Source: Prunus persica (taxonomy: Eukaryota; Streptophyta; Magnoliopsida; Rosales; Rosaceae). From it: DNA of 64,000 bases. The position numbers and the translations under genes are program-made. Position 1 is the first letter of the stretch, and the number at the start of each line of letters is the position of its first letter. Under the pieces are notes generated by a model. It worked only from the letters and a program-made list of their open reading frames with translations, made no database searches and was not told the origin of the DNA. This document shows positions 1 through 11,209 of this stretch, in pieces. The stretch covers positions 5,843,291 to 5,907,290 of the forward strand of contig NC_034009.1 in the NCBI RefSeq assembly GCF_000346465.2, given 5' to 3'.

Positions 1-212
1 GGGTTACTTGATCCTCACCTTAATTAGGGATTCGGTTAAATCCCTAATCCCTAAATACACCAACCTCACCAACCACACCAATCTCACCAACTACACCAAC
101 CCCACCAACCTTTCCAAGGTCATTATAAATACTTGGTTACGCATAAGGATGAGGTACGTCAGAATTACTGCTAAAACCTCTGTAGAGATCTTCCCTCACA
201 GAGCCTAGCTAC

Positions 213-256
<44 letters not shown>

Positions 257-494
257 TCTCTCTTTTACATAAGGCTCCGGCTGCCCGGTTTATATTATAA
301 ACATATCTCCATACCCTATTAGCTATTATTTTCTATACGATTCAATTGAACTAATTTAGGCATCGGAAGGCCTTTGCCCAACACCCCCCGGTGTGGTCCT
401 CGTATTTGTTCTATTTTGCAGGGAGAAAGAGGCGGCAAAGAAGAAAGAGGAATCTTTCCAATCGAATATTCTCGTGGAGAAATTTGCTCCCACA
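1..494 (+). repeat. 5' LTR of the gypsy element (3' portion)
   Basis: This segment matches the second half of the LTR at 10576-11209, from the start of the window to the shared end TCCCACA. It carries a TATA-like TATAAATAC at about 125, presumably the LTR promoter. A (CT)n microsatellite at about 215-263 is much longer than in the 3' LTR. The two LTRs differ by scattered substitutions and indels, so the insertion is not recent. Confidence 0.88.
215..263. repeat. (CT)n microsatellite inside the 5' LTR
   Basis: A nearly pure CT run, interrupted near its end by TTTCTCTTT. The corresponding stretch in the 3' LTR (about 10956-10978) is shorter, so the array has changed length since insertion. Confidence 0.95.
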
Positions 495-497
495 AAT

Positions 498-515
498 TGG
501 TGCTTTCATTGAGAG
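498..515 (+). other. Putative primer-binding site of the gypsy element
   Basis: Three bases after the LTR end there is a TGG-initiated stretch, TGGTGCTTTCATTGAGAG, in the position and form expected for a site complementary to a tRNA 3' end (CCA). Which tRNA primes it was not determined. Confidence 0.6.
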
Positions 516-605
516 CACGAGTTATACTCAACGCGTGCTCAAGGAATCCGTTCCTCCTATTTTCCAATCAACTAAAGCCATTCCACCCACGATCCCGTGA
601 TCGAC

Positions 606-2465
606 ATGGTGGCGCCACCACCTCTCACCACCGTGCCACCTACCGGACTTCCAGCTGAGACCACTGCACCGGCCACCGCCGCCGAATATGGTGGAACCTC
701 CCATCAAGGTGGGCTCGTTACCACCGCCGACTTAGGCTCAGTCTTGGAGCAACTTCAAGCATTTCCTCCATTGCTTCCACGCTCCACACACTTCTCACCT
801 CTCGATCCACGAAGTCAAGCAAACCTTAGTCTAAGAGTTGGCCAGCTAGCTCAGAGAATGGACGACCAAAGCAGTCTGAGGAGGCAGCTTCTCAACCAAA
901 TAAGCTTGGCTCAAAACCTTGGCCTTGGATAACCGGGCGAAGAGAGAAGGATGGACGAACACGATGGTAGGCAGCACGACGAGTACCAAGCAGGACGAGC
1001 AAGAGTAAGCAGACAAGGCGATGGACAACAACGTGATCGGCCTGCCGACATGTCGCAGGCATCTGTGAGCCACACTCAGAGCAGACGAAGTCACCCATCC
1101 AGGTTGAGCCTGAGGAACGACGTGCGCGAGAGGCTGGGCCCACGATCTGACATCCATGTCCGCCTGGGCCCGCAGGGAAATGTACATCAAAGGCTAGGTC
1201 CCCAGTGAGGTCAGCTAAACAACCATCTCAATGAGGATCGTGAAGAAAGACGCTTAACTATCCACTCGCAGAGGAACATTCACGAAAGGCAAGGCCCCCA
1301 GGGAGGTTAACTGGATAACCCTCACAATGAGGATCACGAAGAAAGGCTCTCCGCTGCTCACTCTCGAAGAGTCGACTCTCACCAACAAGCTACAGAGAAT
1401 CTTTCACAAGTATAGTCCACCAACGCGCCACCTTGGCAGCGCAGGTGAGAAGGTCGACCCTCGGAGGACAATGAGGAAGTCAGTCAATATTGTGGAGGTC
1501 ACCAACGTAGTCGACTAGCAATGTGTGCAGAAGACGTTGAGAAGCTCGTGAATGACTGACTTCGAGACTTGAAGACCGGAGGAAACTTCGAGGATTCACT
1601 ACGTAAGGAGATGGACCAGGTGAACTCTACTCCTTTCACCCTCGATATCGAGCAGGTTGCTCACCCAAAGTGATTCTCGACACCCGCGTTCATACACTTC
1701 AAAGGGGATACCGATCCCGAGAGCCATTTAAAACACTACAAAAGTGTTATGATCCTCCACCAGGCTGACGACGCGCTAATGTGCAAGGTATTTGCGATGA
1801 CCTTGCGAGGAGCAGCCCAAGACTGGTTCCACACCCTACCATCCGGGTCGATCAGCAGCTTCAAGGAGCTGGCTTACGTCTTCACCAAAGAATACACCTC
1901 TTACCGGACAATCAAGAAGAACCCTGACCACTTGTACAACCTGCGCAAGAAGTTTGACGAATCCCTTCGAGATTACATCAAGAGATTCAAGGCAGAAAAG
2001 GCGAACATTGTAGGATGTGACGACCGAAAAGCGTCCTTTGCTTTCAAAAAAGGCCTTCCAACTGAGCACGACTTGTACCGCGAGCTGACTATCACTCTCA
2101 GCCAGACTCTGGCAGAGGTCTACGTGACTGCGGAACGCTATGCACTCTGGGATGACAATTAAATCACCGCAAAGAAGTCTACAAAGCAGGAAGATCAGTC
2201 GATTAAGCGGGCAGGCCAAAGAAGCGACAGATTTAACAACAGGAATAAGGACTAGCGTATGTCGCACCCACAAAGGGAGGCTACGGCAAGAGAGAACTAT
2301 ACCAAGTTCACCATCCCCATACACCAAATCTTAGCCCAAGTGAAGGACAAACCTTGGGTAAGAAGACCGCCACCCTTGAAAGGACATCCAGACAAGAGGG
2401 ATACTAGCAAATACTGTGCCTTCCATGGGACGCATGGGCACACTACAAACAACTGCTTTGCTTAG
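606..2465 (+). pseudogene. gypsy gag remnant
   Basis: This is a broken gag coding region. The first ATG after the primer site is at 606, and the reading frame is cut by stops around 930, 1207, 1517 and 2160. The clearest part is 1749-2162, a retrotransposon gag core with the WF and Y-K motifs (AQDWFHTLP, SFKELAYVFTKEY, ESLRDYIKRF). Near 2415-2465 lies a gypsy-type zinc-finger pattern, C-x-FH-x3-GH-x-T-x2-C (YCAFHGTHGHTTNNC). Gag would form the virus-like particle and bind the RNA. The stretch 930-1320 contains repeated Arg/Gln-rich and RLGPQ-like words between stops. No intact product is possible. Confidence 0.85.
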
Positions 2466-2663
2466 AAAGCGCACCTTGAAGAACTTGTGAGAGAAGGCCA
2501 CTGCACTGAATTCATTGCGAAGCAGGCCATCCAACAGATTGAGGATTGAGACACCGCCAAGGAGCCGCCTCAGAAGGTCATAAGGATTAACACAATCCTA
2601 GCCGACTTCGAGGAGTTTGGGCTGACCAACAAGGAAAAGAAGAGGAAGATCAAACAGGCCACT

Positions 2664-3155
2664 GTGATTTCCCAAGTCTCGACCGACCTTCCATCAGTAG
2701 AAGACGATCCTGTGATCGGCTTTCAAAAGAAAGATCTGATCGGCCTCGACATGCCACATAACGACGGCCTTGTCATCAGCATTCAAATCCCCCAGGCCAT
2801 GGTCGACCGAATCCACGCAGATAAGGGCAGCATAGCCAATATCCTACAACTGTCGGTCATCCAGCAGATGGGCTTGGAGACAAAGATCAACAAATCAGCC
2901 AGATCGCTGACCGGCTTTAATGGTGCAACAATAGTTATCGTGGGCAGGATAAACATCGACGTGTACTCCCTACCTGTAATCAGCTCACAAACATTCATGG
3001 TCATTAATGAGGTCTCACCCTACAATGGCATTCTGGGGAAACCATGGATCTGCAAGATCAACGCCATCACCTCCGAGACATATCAAAAAATTCGGTGCTC
3101 AATTCTTAGAGGCGGTGTCAGGCAATGGCGAGGAAATGCTCCGCCCAGGGGCTGA
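2664..3155 (+). pseudogene. gypsy aspartic protease remnant
   Basis: The translation includes HADKGSIANILQLSVIQQMG, matching the retropepsin active-site region. That region is normally D-x-GSS-A-(D/N)-I-L; here a Lys and an Ile replace family residues. It is followed by a TGFNGAT-like strand and an EVSPYNGILGKPW segment typical of gypsy polyproteins just after the protease. The enzyme would cleave Gag-Pol. It lies in the expected place between the gag zinc finger and reverse transcriptase. The frame ends at 3155 and pol continues out of frame. Confidence 0.8.
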
Positions 3156-3331
3156 AGAAAAGCAAACAAGCACAGTTCCTTTCTGTGAGCCAGGCAGATC
3201 TGAATGAAGATGAACAACCGAATCTTGCTCTCTTATAGTAATCAAAGCGTTAAGACCAAGCTGAGGAAATCCGTCCAGAAGTCTTTCCTGAAGAAGGATG
3301 GAAACCCGAGGAGGATGTCGAGTTAATACCC

Positions 3332-5066
3332 TTGGATCCTGACCAACCAGATAGAAAAGCGCGGAGTGGCTCGCGCCAAAGCCCAGACGAGAAGGTAGAG
3401 CTTACCACCTTCCTCCAGAGTAACAAAGATATGTTCGTGTGGTCACCATCAGACATGCTTAACATCGACCTGAACATCATCGGTCACCGACTCCACGTCA
3501 ACCCGCCCTGTAAACTAGTGACGCAGAAGAGACGCAACTTCGCACCCAAACGAGTCGCTATCATCGAAGTCGAGATTGACAAACTCCTAGCTGCCGGCTT
3601 CATCTTAGAGGTCTACTACTCATAGTGGCTTGCCAAGAAAATGGCAAATTAAAGGTTTGCGTCGATTATACAGACCTTAACAAAGCATGCCCTGAAGACA
3701 ACTTCCCATTGCCGAGAATCGACAAACTCGTGGATTCCACTTCTGGCAATCAACTGCTCAGCTTCATGGACGCCTACTCCAGTTATAACCAAATCTTGAT
3801 GCACGAGGATGACAAGGCAAGGAACTTCTTTCATCATCGAAAGAGGGACCTACTGCTACAAGGTCATGCACTTTGGGCTGAAGAACGCCGGAGTAACCTA
3901 TAAAAGGCTTGTGAATAAAATCTTCAAGAAGCAGATCGGCAAAACTATGGAGGTTGACGTGGATGACATGTTGGTCAAAGCCCCAAAACGTGCAGATCAC
4001 ATCAAAAATCTTGCCGAGGCATTCAACCTGCTTCGCCAGTATTGCATGATGTTGAACCCGAGTAAGTAGACATTTGGTGTATCATTCGGCCGATTCTTGG
4101 GATACCTAGTCATGAAACGAGGTATCGAGGCACACCCGCGTCAAATCAAAGCCATTCTCGAGATGAAGCCACCTCAACCGATTCCTCTCGAGATCTACCG
4201 ACAAGTGCAAACTATTTTTCAAAGCTTTGAAGAAAGGACAAAGAGACAAATGGGATGAGGAATGCGAAGTAGCTTTCCATAATCTAAAGACTTACCTCAC
4301 TTCACATCCCCTGCTCTCAAAGCTAATTCCTGGCGAAGACCTATACGTATACCTGGCAGTGTCCAACTCAGCTGTTAGCTCAGCTATCATCCAAGAAGAA
4401 CTGGGAACCCAACATCCGGTATTCTACATGTCAAAAGCTCTCCTCGATGCAGAAACTCGCTACCTGAAGTTGGAGAAGCTCATTTTGGCTCTTATAGTTT
4501 CCACAAGAAAGCTACGATTCTACTACTAAGCTCACCGAGTCGTCGTCATGACCGACTTTCCTTTAAGATCAATCCTCCACAGCCTTGACGCTTCTCAGCG
4601 ACTTATGAAGTGGGCTATAGAGCTAAGTCAATACGACCTCCTCTACCGACCAAAAATTGCAATAAAAGCCCAAGCTTTAGCAGACTTCGTCGCAGAATTC
4701 ACCCCATCAGTCGAAGAAAAGAAGCTGGTAAACAAAAATAAGGAAAGTTCAAAAGCAAACGGAGCATCGAACCAAAAGGAAGCTGGAGCAAGAGTCGTCA
4801 TCACCACCCCGAATGGAACACTGTTGGAGCAAGCTATTTCGCTTGGATTCCCAGCCTCGAACAACGAGGCAGAATACGAGGCATTGCTCGCCGGCCTACG
4901 CTTGGCAAAAGAGCTCGCAATCAAGAAGCTAGCCATCTACTCAGATTCACAGTTGATTATGAATCAAGCCTCAGGTGAATACATGGCGAAGCACCCAAGG
5001 ATGATCTTGTACCTTGACAAAGTCCAAGAGCTGTTGAAGGCATTTCCTACCTTCACCATCCAATAA
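3332..5066 (+). pseudogene. gypsy reverse transcriptase and RNase H remnant
   Basis: Pieces in shifting frames reconstruct the order of a gypsy RT. They are DMFVWSPSDM and a KLLAAGFILEVYY segment (3332-3625), VCVDYTDLNKACPEDNFPLP (from about 3655), the palm motif degenerated to VDVDDMLVK (around 3950-3985; canonical YVDDM), and the RT-linked connection domain (4227-4529). The RNase H is at 4548-5066, with ASNNEAEYEALLAGL and IYSDSQLIMNQ. Breaks include a TAG at 3622-3624, a frameshift near 3800-3850, a stop at about 4067 and stops near 4527 and 5064. The protein would copy the element RNA into DNA; this copy cannot. Confidence 0.9.
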
Positions 5067-6425
5067 GTGCCCCGGGCAGAGAACGAGCATGCAGACGCAC
5101 TGGCAAGCCTAGGGTCAGCGCTGGATACCCAGTTCAGACGCTCCATCCCGGTCGAACACCTTGACCGACCAAGCATTGAAGAAATAGAGCCGGTCAACAT
5201 AATGCAGATTGACGAGGACCCCAGCTGGCAAGATCCCATCATCGACTACTTGACGAATGGAAACCTGCCTACGGACAAGTCCGAAGCTAGAAAGGTCCAG
5301 CAGAAGGCCGCGAGATACTACATGCATAGCAACAAGCTCATCCGCAGATCATACTCCGGCCCTCATTTCACCTGCATAAAGTACCCTCAAACACTTGAGG
5401 TCCTCTGCAAAATTCACGACGGCGAGTGTGGCAACCACTCTGGGGGCAGATCGCTCGCCCAGAAGACTTTAAACATAGACTACTTCTGGCCTACCATGTG
5501 CCATGACTCCGCCGAATATGCTAAGAAATGTGATCGCTGCCAACGATACAAGTCGGTCCCTAACCTACCTGTTGAAGTCTACCATTCGCAAAACAGTCAA
5601 TGGCCATTCATGCAATGAGCCATTGACTTAGTGGGCCCCTTGCCACAAGTACCCGCCAAGAAAGAAATGATGAACGTCGCCACTGATTACTTTATTAAAT
5701 GGATCGAGGCCGAAGCTCTTTCCTCTACTAAAGAAGCCGATGTGGAGCGATTCATCTGGAAAAACATAATCTGCCGGTTTGGCTGCCCACAGTCGCTGGT
5801 TACTGACAATGGCTCGCAGTTCATTGGCAAGCAGATCACCGCATTCTTTGTGATATACAAGATCAAGCAACACCTCTCCACCCCGAGGTATCCACAAGGA
5901 AATGAGCAGGCCGAGGCATCCAAAAAAGTCATATTAGACTGCTTGAAGAAAAGGCTAAAAGGTGCTGAAGGGAAATAGGTGGATGAAGTCCTCGGACTAC
6001 TATGGGCTTATTGCACCACTAAGTGAAGATCGACTGGCGAAACCCCATTCTCCCTCGCCTATGGGACAGAAGCGATCATCCCCTTTCACATCACAGTCCC
6101 CTCCATAAGCCTTGAGGTGGGCAGTGTTGATAAGAACTCCGAGCAGATGAGGCTCAACCTTGACTTACTTGAGAGCGAGCACGAGAAGACCATTATTCCA
6201 GTCGCCTCCTATCAGTAGCAGTTGAAGTCTTACAATGACAAAAGAGCCAGGGTCAGACAGTTTCAACAGGCGACCTCGTGCTAAGGAAGGCTTTCATCAC
6301 TGCACAAAGGCAAGGGTCAAAAAAGATTAATCCCAACTAGGAGGGCCCTTATGTGATCAGTCGGGCCAGGGGCAAATGAAGCTACACACTGGACACCGTG
6401 GATGGAAAGGAAATACCATGATAAA
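5067..6425 (+). pseudogene. gypsy integrase remnant
   Basis: The HHCC zinc-binding domain is visible at about 5420-5545 (HDGECGNHSGG, then KKCDRCQRYK). The catalytic core follows at 5620-5980, with the three acidic positions in ATDYFIKWIEAE, VTDNGSQF and PQGNEQAEASKK. The C-terminal part continues to about 6425 with several stops and frameshifts (for example near 5618, 5976 and 6218). Integrase would join the cDNA to the chromosome. Placement after RNase H fixes the superfamily as Ty3/gypsy. Confidence 0.88.
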
Positions 6426-6594
6426 GGAATGCTCACCATCTCCAAAAGTATTATTTGTAGTGCTTCCTCCTGGCTGCTAGAAGTTCTAAATTTTTGTGCC
6501 TAGTTATTTCCATTTTCGAATAAAGGACTGTAATCTTATGAATATCAATATAAGTTCAGCTTCTCATTCCAAAATGTCTCATCTACCCACAAAA

Positions 6595-7330
6595 CACAAC
6601 AGTTGCCTATAAGAAGCGTCCTTAGGGAGACGAAGGGTGCGCTAGGAATTTCCTATGAGAGATATTTAGGTTCCTATCCATTTCCTAAGGGAGGTAAGAT
6701 AGACACACAGTTGCCCATAATGAACGTCGTAAGAGAGACGCAGGGCGACAACTAGAAGCGTCCGTTTGAAGACGCAGCCCGCGAAAAAAGCGTCCTAAGG
6801 GAGACGCAGGGTACACTAGGAGTTTCTTAAAATGGGGTGTCCATGCTCTCTGAGGGAAATATCCAGGTTCCTATCTGTTTCCTAAGGGAGGCAGGATAGA
6901 CACACAGTTGCCCATAAGGAGCGTCCTAATGGAGATGCAGGGCGACGACTAGAAGCGTCCGTTTGGAGACGCAGCCCGTTAAAAAAGTGTCCTAAGGGAG
7001 ACGCAGGGCGCGCCAGGAATTTCTTAAAAGGAGGTCTCCATGCTTCCTGCGGGAAATATCCAGGTTCCTATCTGTTTTCTAAAGGAGGCAGGATAGACAC
7101 ACAGTTGCCCATAAGGAGCGTCCTAAGGGAGACATAGGACAACAACTAAAAGCGTCATTTGGGAGACGCAGAACAACAACCAATGCATCCTACGGGATGT
7201 GCAGAACATGTCCAGAGTCCCTCAAGGGGGACCTTGACACTCGTCAACTTCCTAAGGGGAACTATCCTACGGGACATGCAGAGCACACCCGGAGTTCCTC
7301 AATGGGGACCCTAGCACTCACAAATCTCCA
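6595..7330. repeat. 197-bp tandem repeat array in the gypsy 3' region
   Basis: The word AGACACACAGTTGCCCATAA recurs at 6701, 6898 and 7095, a period of 197 bp, with diverged partial units on both sides. Each unit contains two or three copies of a shorter motif close to GCGTCCTAAGGGAGACGCAG, itself a near-palindrome. Tandem repeats in the 3' region of Tat-clade elements are known and have been proposed as seeds of satellite DNA. No coding sequence is apparent here. Confidence 0.9.
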
Positions 7331-7593
7331 AAGGGAAATGTGCAATCAAAACACAAGCTGGTTACTCAAGCAGTTCACTAGTCAAGTATGCAAATTAAAG
7401 TTGGAAAATATAACTGAAATTTCCATAACAAGCAGACCAACCGGCCAAGTTCAACAAAAAGAAGATGGTCAGACAAGACCAATTATTCTAAACAAGAAAG
7501 CAAACTACAAAAGCTGAAAAGAAACAAAGAAGTCTTCATATACTCCAAGACGCCAGCAGGAGACCTCTGATCCGCAGCCACTTCGGCATCCAC

Positions 7594-9652
7594 CTAATCA
7601 ACTACGCCTTCAGCAGCTCCATCCGTCTGCTCTGCGACATCTGCCATCAACTCATCCACTGCATCCTCATCTGCTCCATCCTCTCCGGCTGCCGCATGGA
7701 ATAAGTCAGGGCAGAACATCTCAATGTCTACATCGTCAATCGCATAAAAAGGAGTAGTCCCATTTGCACAGTGCAGGTAGCCCAACTTGTACGCATCTAT
7801 GGTGGCTTCAGACTTGGATTTTTTAGCAGACTTGTGGTAGGCACGAAATTTGGCTAGGAGCTTGTCATAGTTAAGAAAGACGTTAGCATTCTTGCGCTGA
7901 AGATGAAAAAAGGCATCTTTTCGACTAGCCAAGTCAGCAGCAGAAGAGCTGAGCTCGGAATCCTTCTCTATAAGAGAGCTTTTCAGCTCAAATATCATCG
8001 CCCTCAAATCAAACGTCTTCTTCTCATAACGGGCCTGCTTGACAGAAAGCTTGTAGCCCAACTCAGCATTCTTCTTCTCCAGCTCTGCTGAGGGGCAGCA
8101 GCAGACGAGTTTCGGATAGTCTCGGCAGCAAAAACCAATCCCTTTTGAATCAGATAGAATGTCGCTTCCCTTTGCTTTTCCAAGGAAAGGCTAAAAAAAG
8201 TGTCAAGATCACCAGCTTGACGGATGTGATCGACCAACTCAGTACATGAGGACGGGTTTAATAGGAAGTTTGTCTTGAGCGGGTCAGACATGCATGTATC
8301 CCTTGCAGGGCAAGACCTATTCACCTTGGGATCAACCGCCGATGCTGAAGAAGAACCCTTCGCCCGGGCAGACGACTCTCTCATCTTCTTAGCCTCAGCC
8401 AACCTCACCTCCAAAGGAGTCAGTGATGCTGAATCAACTCCACGCTTGATTGCCCGTGGCTCAACAACCGGATTATGAACAGACTTCCCGCTTCGATTGC
8501 CCGACTGATGCAGAAGACTCGGACTCCGTAGAGAAATATCTGCGTCTCTTTGGCGCTCGGCACAGCAGGCACGAACTATCTCACGAAGTAGGTCATGATT
8601 GCCAAGCTCGACAGTAGGAACTTGAGTCTTTTCAGCAAAATGGGACTTTGGTTTCTTCCTCGATGGAGACTCATTCTTTGCGTGCGAAGAAGTAGCTTCA
8701 TCTCTTGAAGATTTGGCAGCAGCCTTTCTCTTTGAAGTGGATTCAGCCAAGCACTTCCCTTGCTTAGCAGGGAGATCATCAGGGTCAGGACCGTTCTACT
8801 TCCACCTTTCGACATCCTCGGTAGGGGGCAAACCACCGTCTTCCTCCCGGTGCTCACTCAACAGCCAGCACCACTCGCGAAACCTTAGAGGGATGTTCAA
8901 AGCACGACAGACCTTAGCCATGTCCCGTGCAAGCTCCAATTGCTTGCTGATGTCACTCACTACAAGCGGAAGACAAAAGTTAGTTAGCCACGCTTCAAGA
9001 AATTCAAATAAAAAGGAGTAGATCAAAAACCGCAAAAAGACATACTATCACAGTAGGTGATGGGAACAAGTGGGCCGTCACCAACAACGCCTTCCCACCG
9101 TCCGCTGACTTCCAACACATCGTCATGCCAAGCGTGATCTCTTTGACTAAGACTGTCAAACAGCTTGGCCTTGTAAATGCGAACTTGGGCATACTCCTCG
9201 AAGTGCCTCACTTCGAAAAAATAGAAGAACTCCCGCACCATCAGCTCCAGCATAAAGAAACGGCTCAGATTTTCAAAACATATGACAGCCCGGTAGACAT
9301 TCGAAGTACACTGACTCGGAGCACATCCCATGGCGCAAAACACCTCCTTGAAAAGCTTTGACATCGGGAACTTGAAACCCAAGAAGAAGTAAAAGGGATG
9401 GAACGTGATGACTCTAGCATTTGGAAGGTTCGCATCCACGCAGGGCACGGCGTTAGTCAAAGGCTTTGCCAACTTGATATGCACATCGTCAGGAATTGCA
9501 GAAGCATAAGCAGCTCGCCACCTCTAGAGTTGACCTACATTCATAACGCGGTGCAGGTTGGCCACAAACCTTTTCTCGTGCACCTCGGAACCTCCCCACA
9601 AATACAAAGGCACCTGAGAGCTTGGAGCCTTGCTACCATCTCCGGAAGACAT
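7594..9652 (-). pseudogene. Antisense accessory gene of the gypsy element (Transposase_28-like), probably spliced
   Basis: On the minus strand a coding region starts at the ATG at 9652-9650. After one in-frame stop near 9531 it reads through PDDVHIKLAKPLTNAVPC and FHPFYFFLGFKFPMSKLFKE to about 9045. The FHPFY...SKLFKEVF...GCAPSQ pattern resembles the plant 'putative gypsy type transposon' domain (Pfam Transposase_28), recognised from memory. A GTATGT donor near 9044 and a CTTGTAG acceptor near 8962 suggest one intron. Downstream is a Ser/Lys-rich charged region (8750-8100), then a coiled-coil-like segment and an acidic Asp/Glu/Ala-rich tail (8061-7594). A frame change occurs near 8060-8100. 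Its role is unknown. It lies opposite to gag-pol, as in Tat-clade elements such as Grande. Confidence 0.7.
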
Positions 9653-10575
9653 GATTGGTCAACGAGTAGTTGCAAAAAGAAAAAAATTCTACAAGTTAGA
9701 ATACAAGAAATATTTGCAAGTTGGAAAAAAAAAAGAAAAAAAAAGACAGCAGCAAAAATAAATAAATAAATAAAAATTGAGCTGCTGGGATCAGCCCAAG
9801 TCAAAGGAAGTCAGCCCAGCAGGTGCTCCAGCACGAAACCCAGCAGTCGTGACAGCCCAGCTTGCTCCTCCAGCACACCACAGGCCGAGGTAGCATGCTA
9901 GGCCCTCCTAGCCTTTCTGACCAGCTAGCTCCAGCGCCTGCATTCGCAAGCCCACGCCATGCGAAAAGCCCAATGCTGCCTCTCCTAGCGCGAGCCCACT
10001 CCGCGCCCCAGGCCTGGAGCCACCAGACTACCAGTTTGAAGCCCAGCGTAGCCTGCTCGAGCCCACTAGCCTCCAGACCTCCATGCTCGAGCCCAATGTG
10101 CGCAGTCTCAAACCTGCCAGCCTCCCAAAGTCTCCAGCCAGGCTTCCAATTATAATTACGTCCCGTGCCTCACAACTCCAATGACCAGCTAGAAGGCATG
10201 GTCCAAGCTGCCAAAAAATTGGAATAAAAGGAAAAAAATTATGAACAGCCCAAGATTAATTACCTTGGGTGTGTAGCGAGGACAAAGTCTCAGGCACGTT
10301 GAAAAAATCTCCAAAGTTCTCTCTCTCACTGGCAAATTTGGAGGAATGAATTTTTGATGTGAAGAATAAATTAGAGGAGCCCTACATTTTTAAGGAGCAA
10401 AATCCCTTGACCTACAATGAATCTCAAAACCTTTCCAAAATGGGAGTTCATAAAATTAGCAATTTGAACACCTCCTCCACTCGGGAGCCCAGGTCCACGA
10501 AGGAAGCCCAATTACAACCCAACAGACAGTTTACATCTCCTACACGCAACCACGCACCATGCACTAGGGGGCATT
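9653..10575 (+). other. gypsy 3' non-coding region with polypurine tract
   Basis: No coding region is supported. There is an A-rich patch at 9720-9775 and a GC-richer stretch at 9780-10150. The last 14 bases before the LTR (CACTAGGGGGCATT, 10562-10575) form a polypurine-tract-like primer site for plus-strand synthesis. The region would also hold the promoter of the antisense gene, but no element could be picked out with confidence. Confidence 0.6.
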
Positions 10576-11209
10576 TGTGGGAACCAAATAAAACCTGAAC
10601 CCTAGATCAAATAATTAGGCTAATCAATTTGGAAATTATTTGACCTAATTTGGAGTTACCTAACCTAACTGGGAGTTACCTAACCTAATTGGGAATTACA
10701 TAATCAAATTGGGGGTTAATTGATCCTCGCCTTAATTAGGGATTCGGTTAAATCTCTAATCCCTAAATACACCAACCTCACCAACCACACCAACCTCACC
10801 AGCTACACCAACCACACCAACCTCACTAACTACACCAACACCACCCAACCTTTCCAAGGCTACTATAAATACTTGGTTACACACAAGGATGAGGTACGTC
10901 AGAACTACTGCTAAAACCTCTGTAGAGATCTTCCCTCACAAAGCCTAGCTACCTCCTCTCTCTCTCTCTCTCTCTCTTTTACATAAGGCTCCGGCTGCTC
11001 GGTTTATATTATAAATATATCTCCGTACCCTATTAGCTATTGTTTTCTATACGATTCAATTGAACTAATTTAGGCATCGGAGGGCCTTTGGCCAACACCC
11101 CCCGGGTGTGGTCCTCATATTTGTTCTATTTTGTAGGGAGAAAGAGGCGGCAAAGAAGAAAGGGAAATCTTTTCAATCGAATATTCTCGTGGGGAAATTT
11201 GATCCCACA
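10576..11209 (+). repeat. 3' LTR of the gypsy element (634 bp)
   Basis: The LTR begins TGTGGGAACC and ends GATCCCACA, so its ends form the short inverted repeat TGTGGGA/TCCCACA, with the usual TG...CA termini. From about 10712 it aligns with the 5' LTR fragment at the window start. It holds a TATAAATAC box at about 10863 and a (CT)n run at about 10956-10978. Confidence 0.9.

Larger units (their letters stand above)
1..11209 (+). mobile_element. Decayed Ty3/gypsy (Tat-like) LTR retrotransposon, left end outside window
   Basis: The order is LTR, primer-binding site, gag, protease, reverse transcriptase, RNase H, integrase, tandem repeats, antisense gene, polypurine tract and LTR. Integrase following RNase H is the Ty3/gypsy order. 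An extra antisense gene and a repeat-rich 3' region between integrase and the 3' LTR are features known from the Tat clade. Many in-frame stops and frameshifts show it is dead; several stops look like C-to-T decay of CAG, CGA or TGG codons, as expected for methylated transposons. The 5' LTR is cut by the window edge, so the target-site duplication cannot be checked. Clade assignment is by layout and remembered motif patterns, not by phylogeny. Confidence 0.9.

Noticed and set aside
8713..9021. Plus-strand open frame of 102 codons
   Set aside because: It overlaps the antisense gypsy gene, whose frame has recognisable domain features; this is its shadow.
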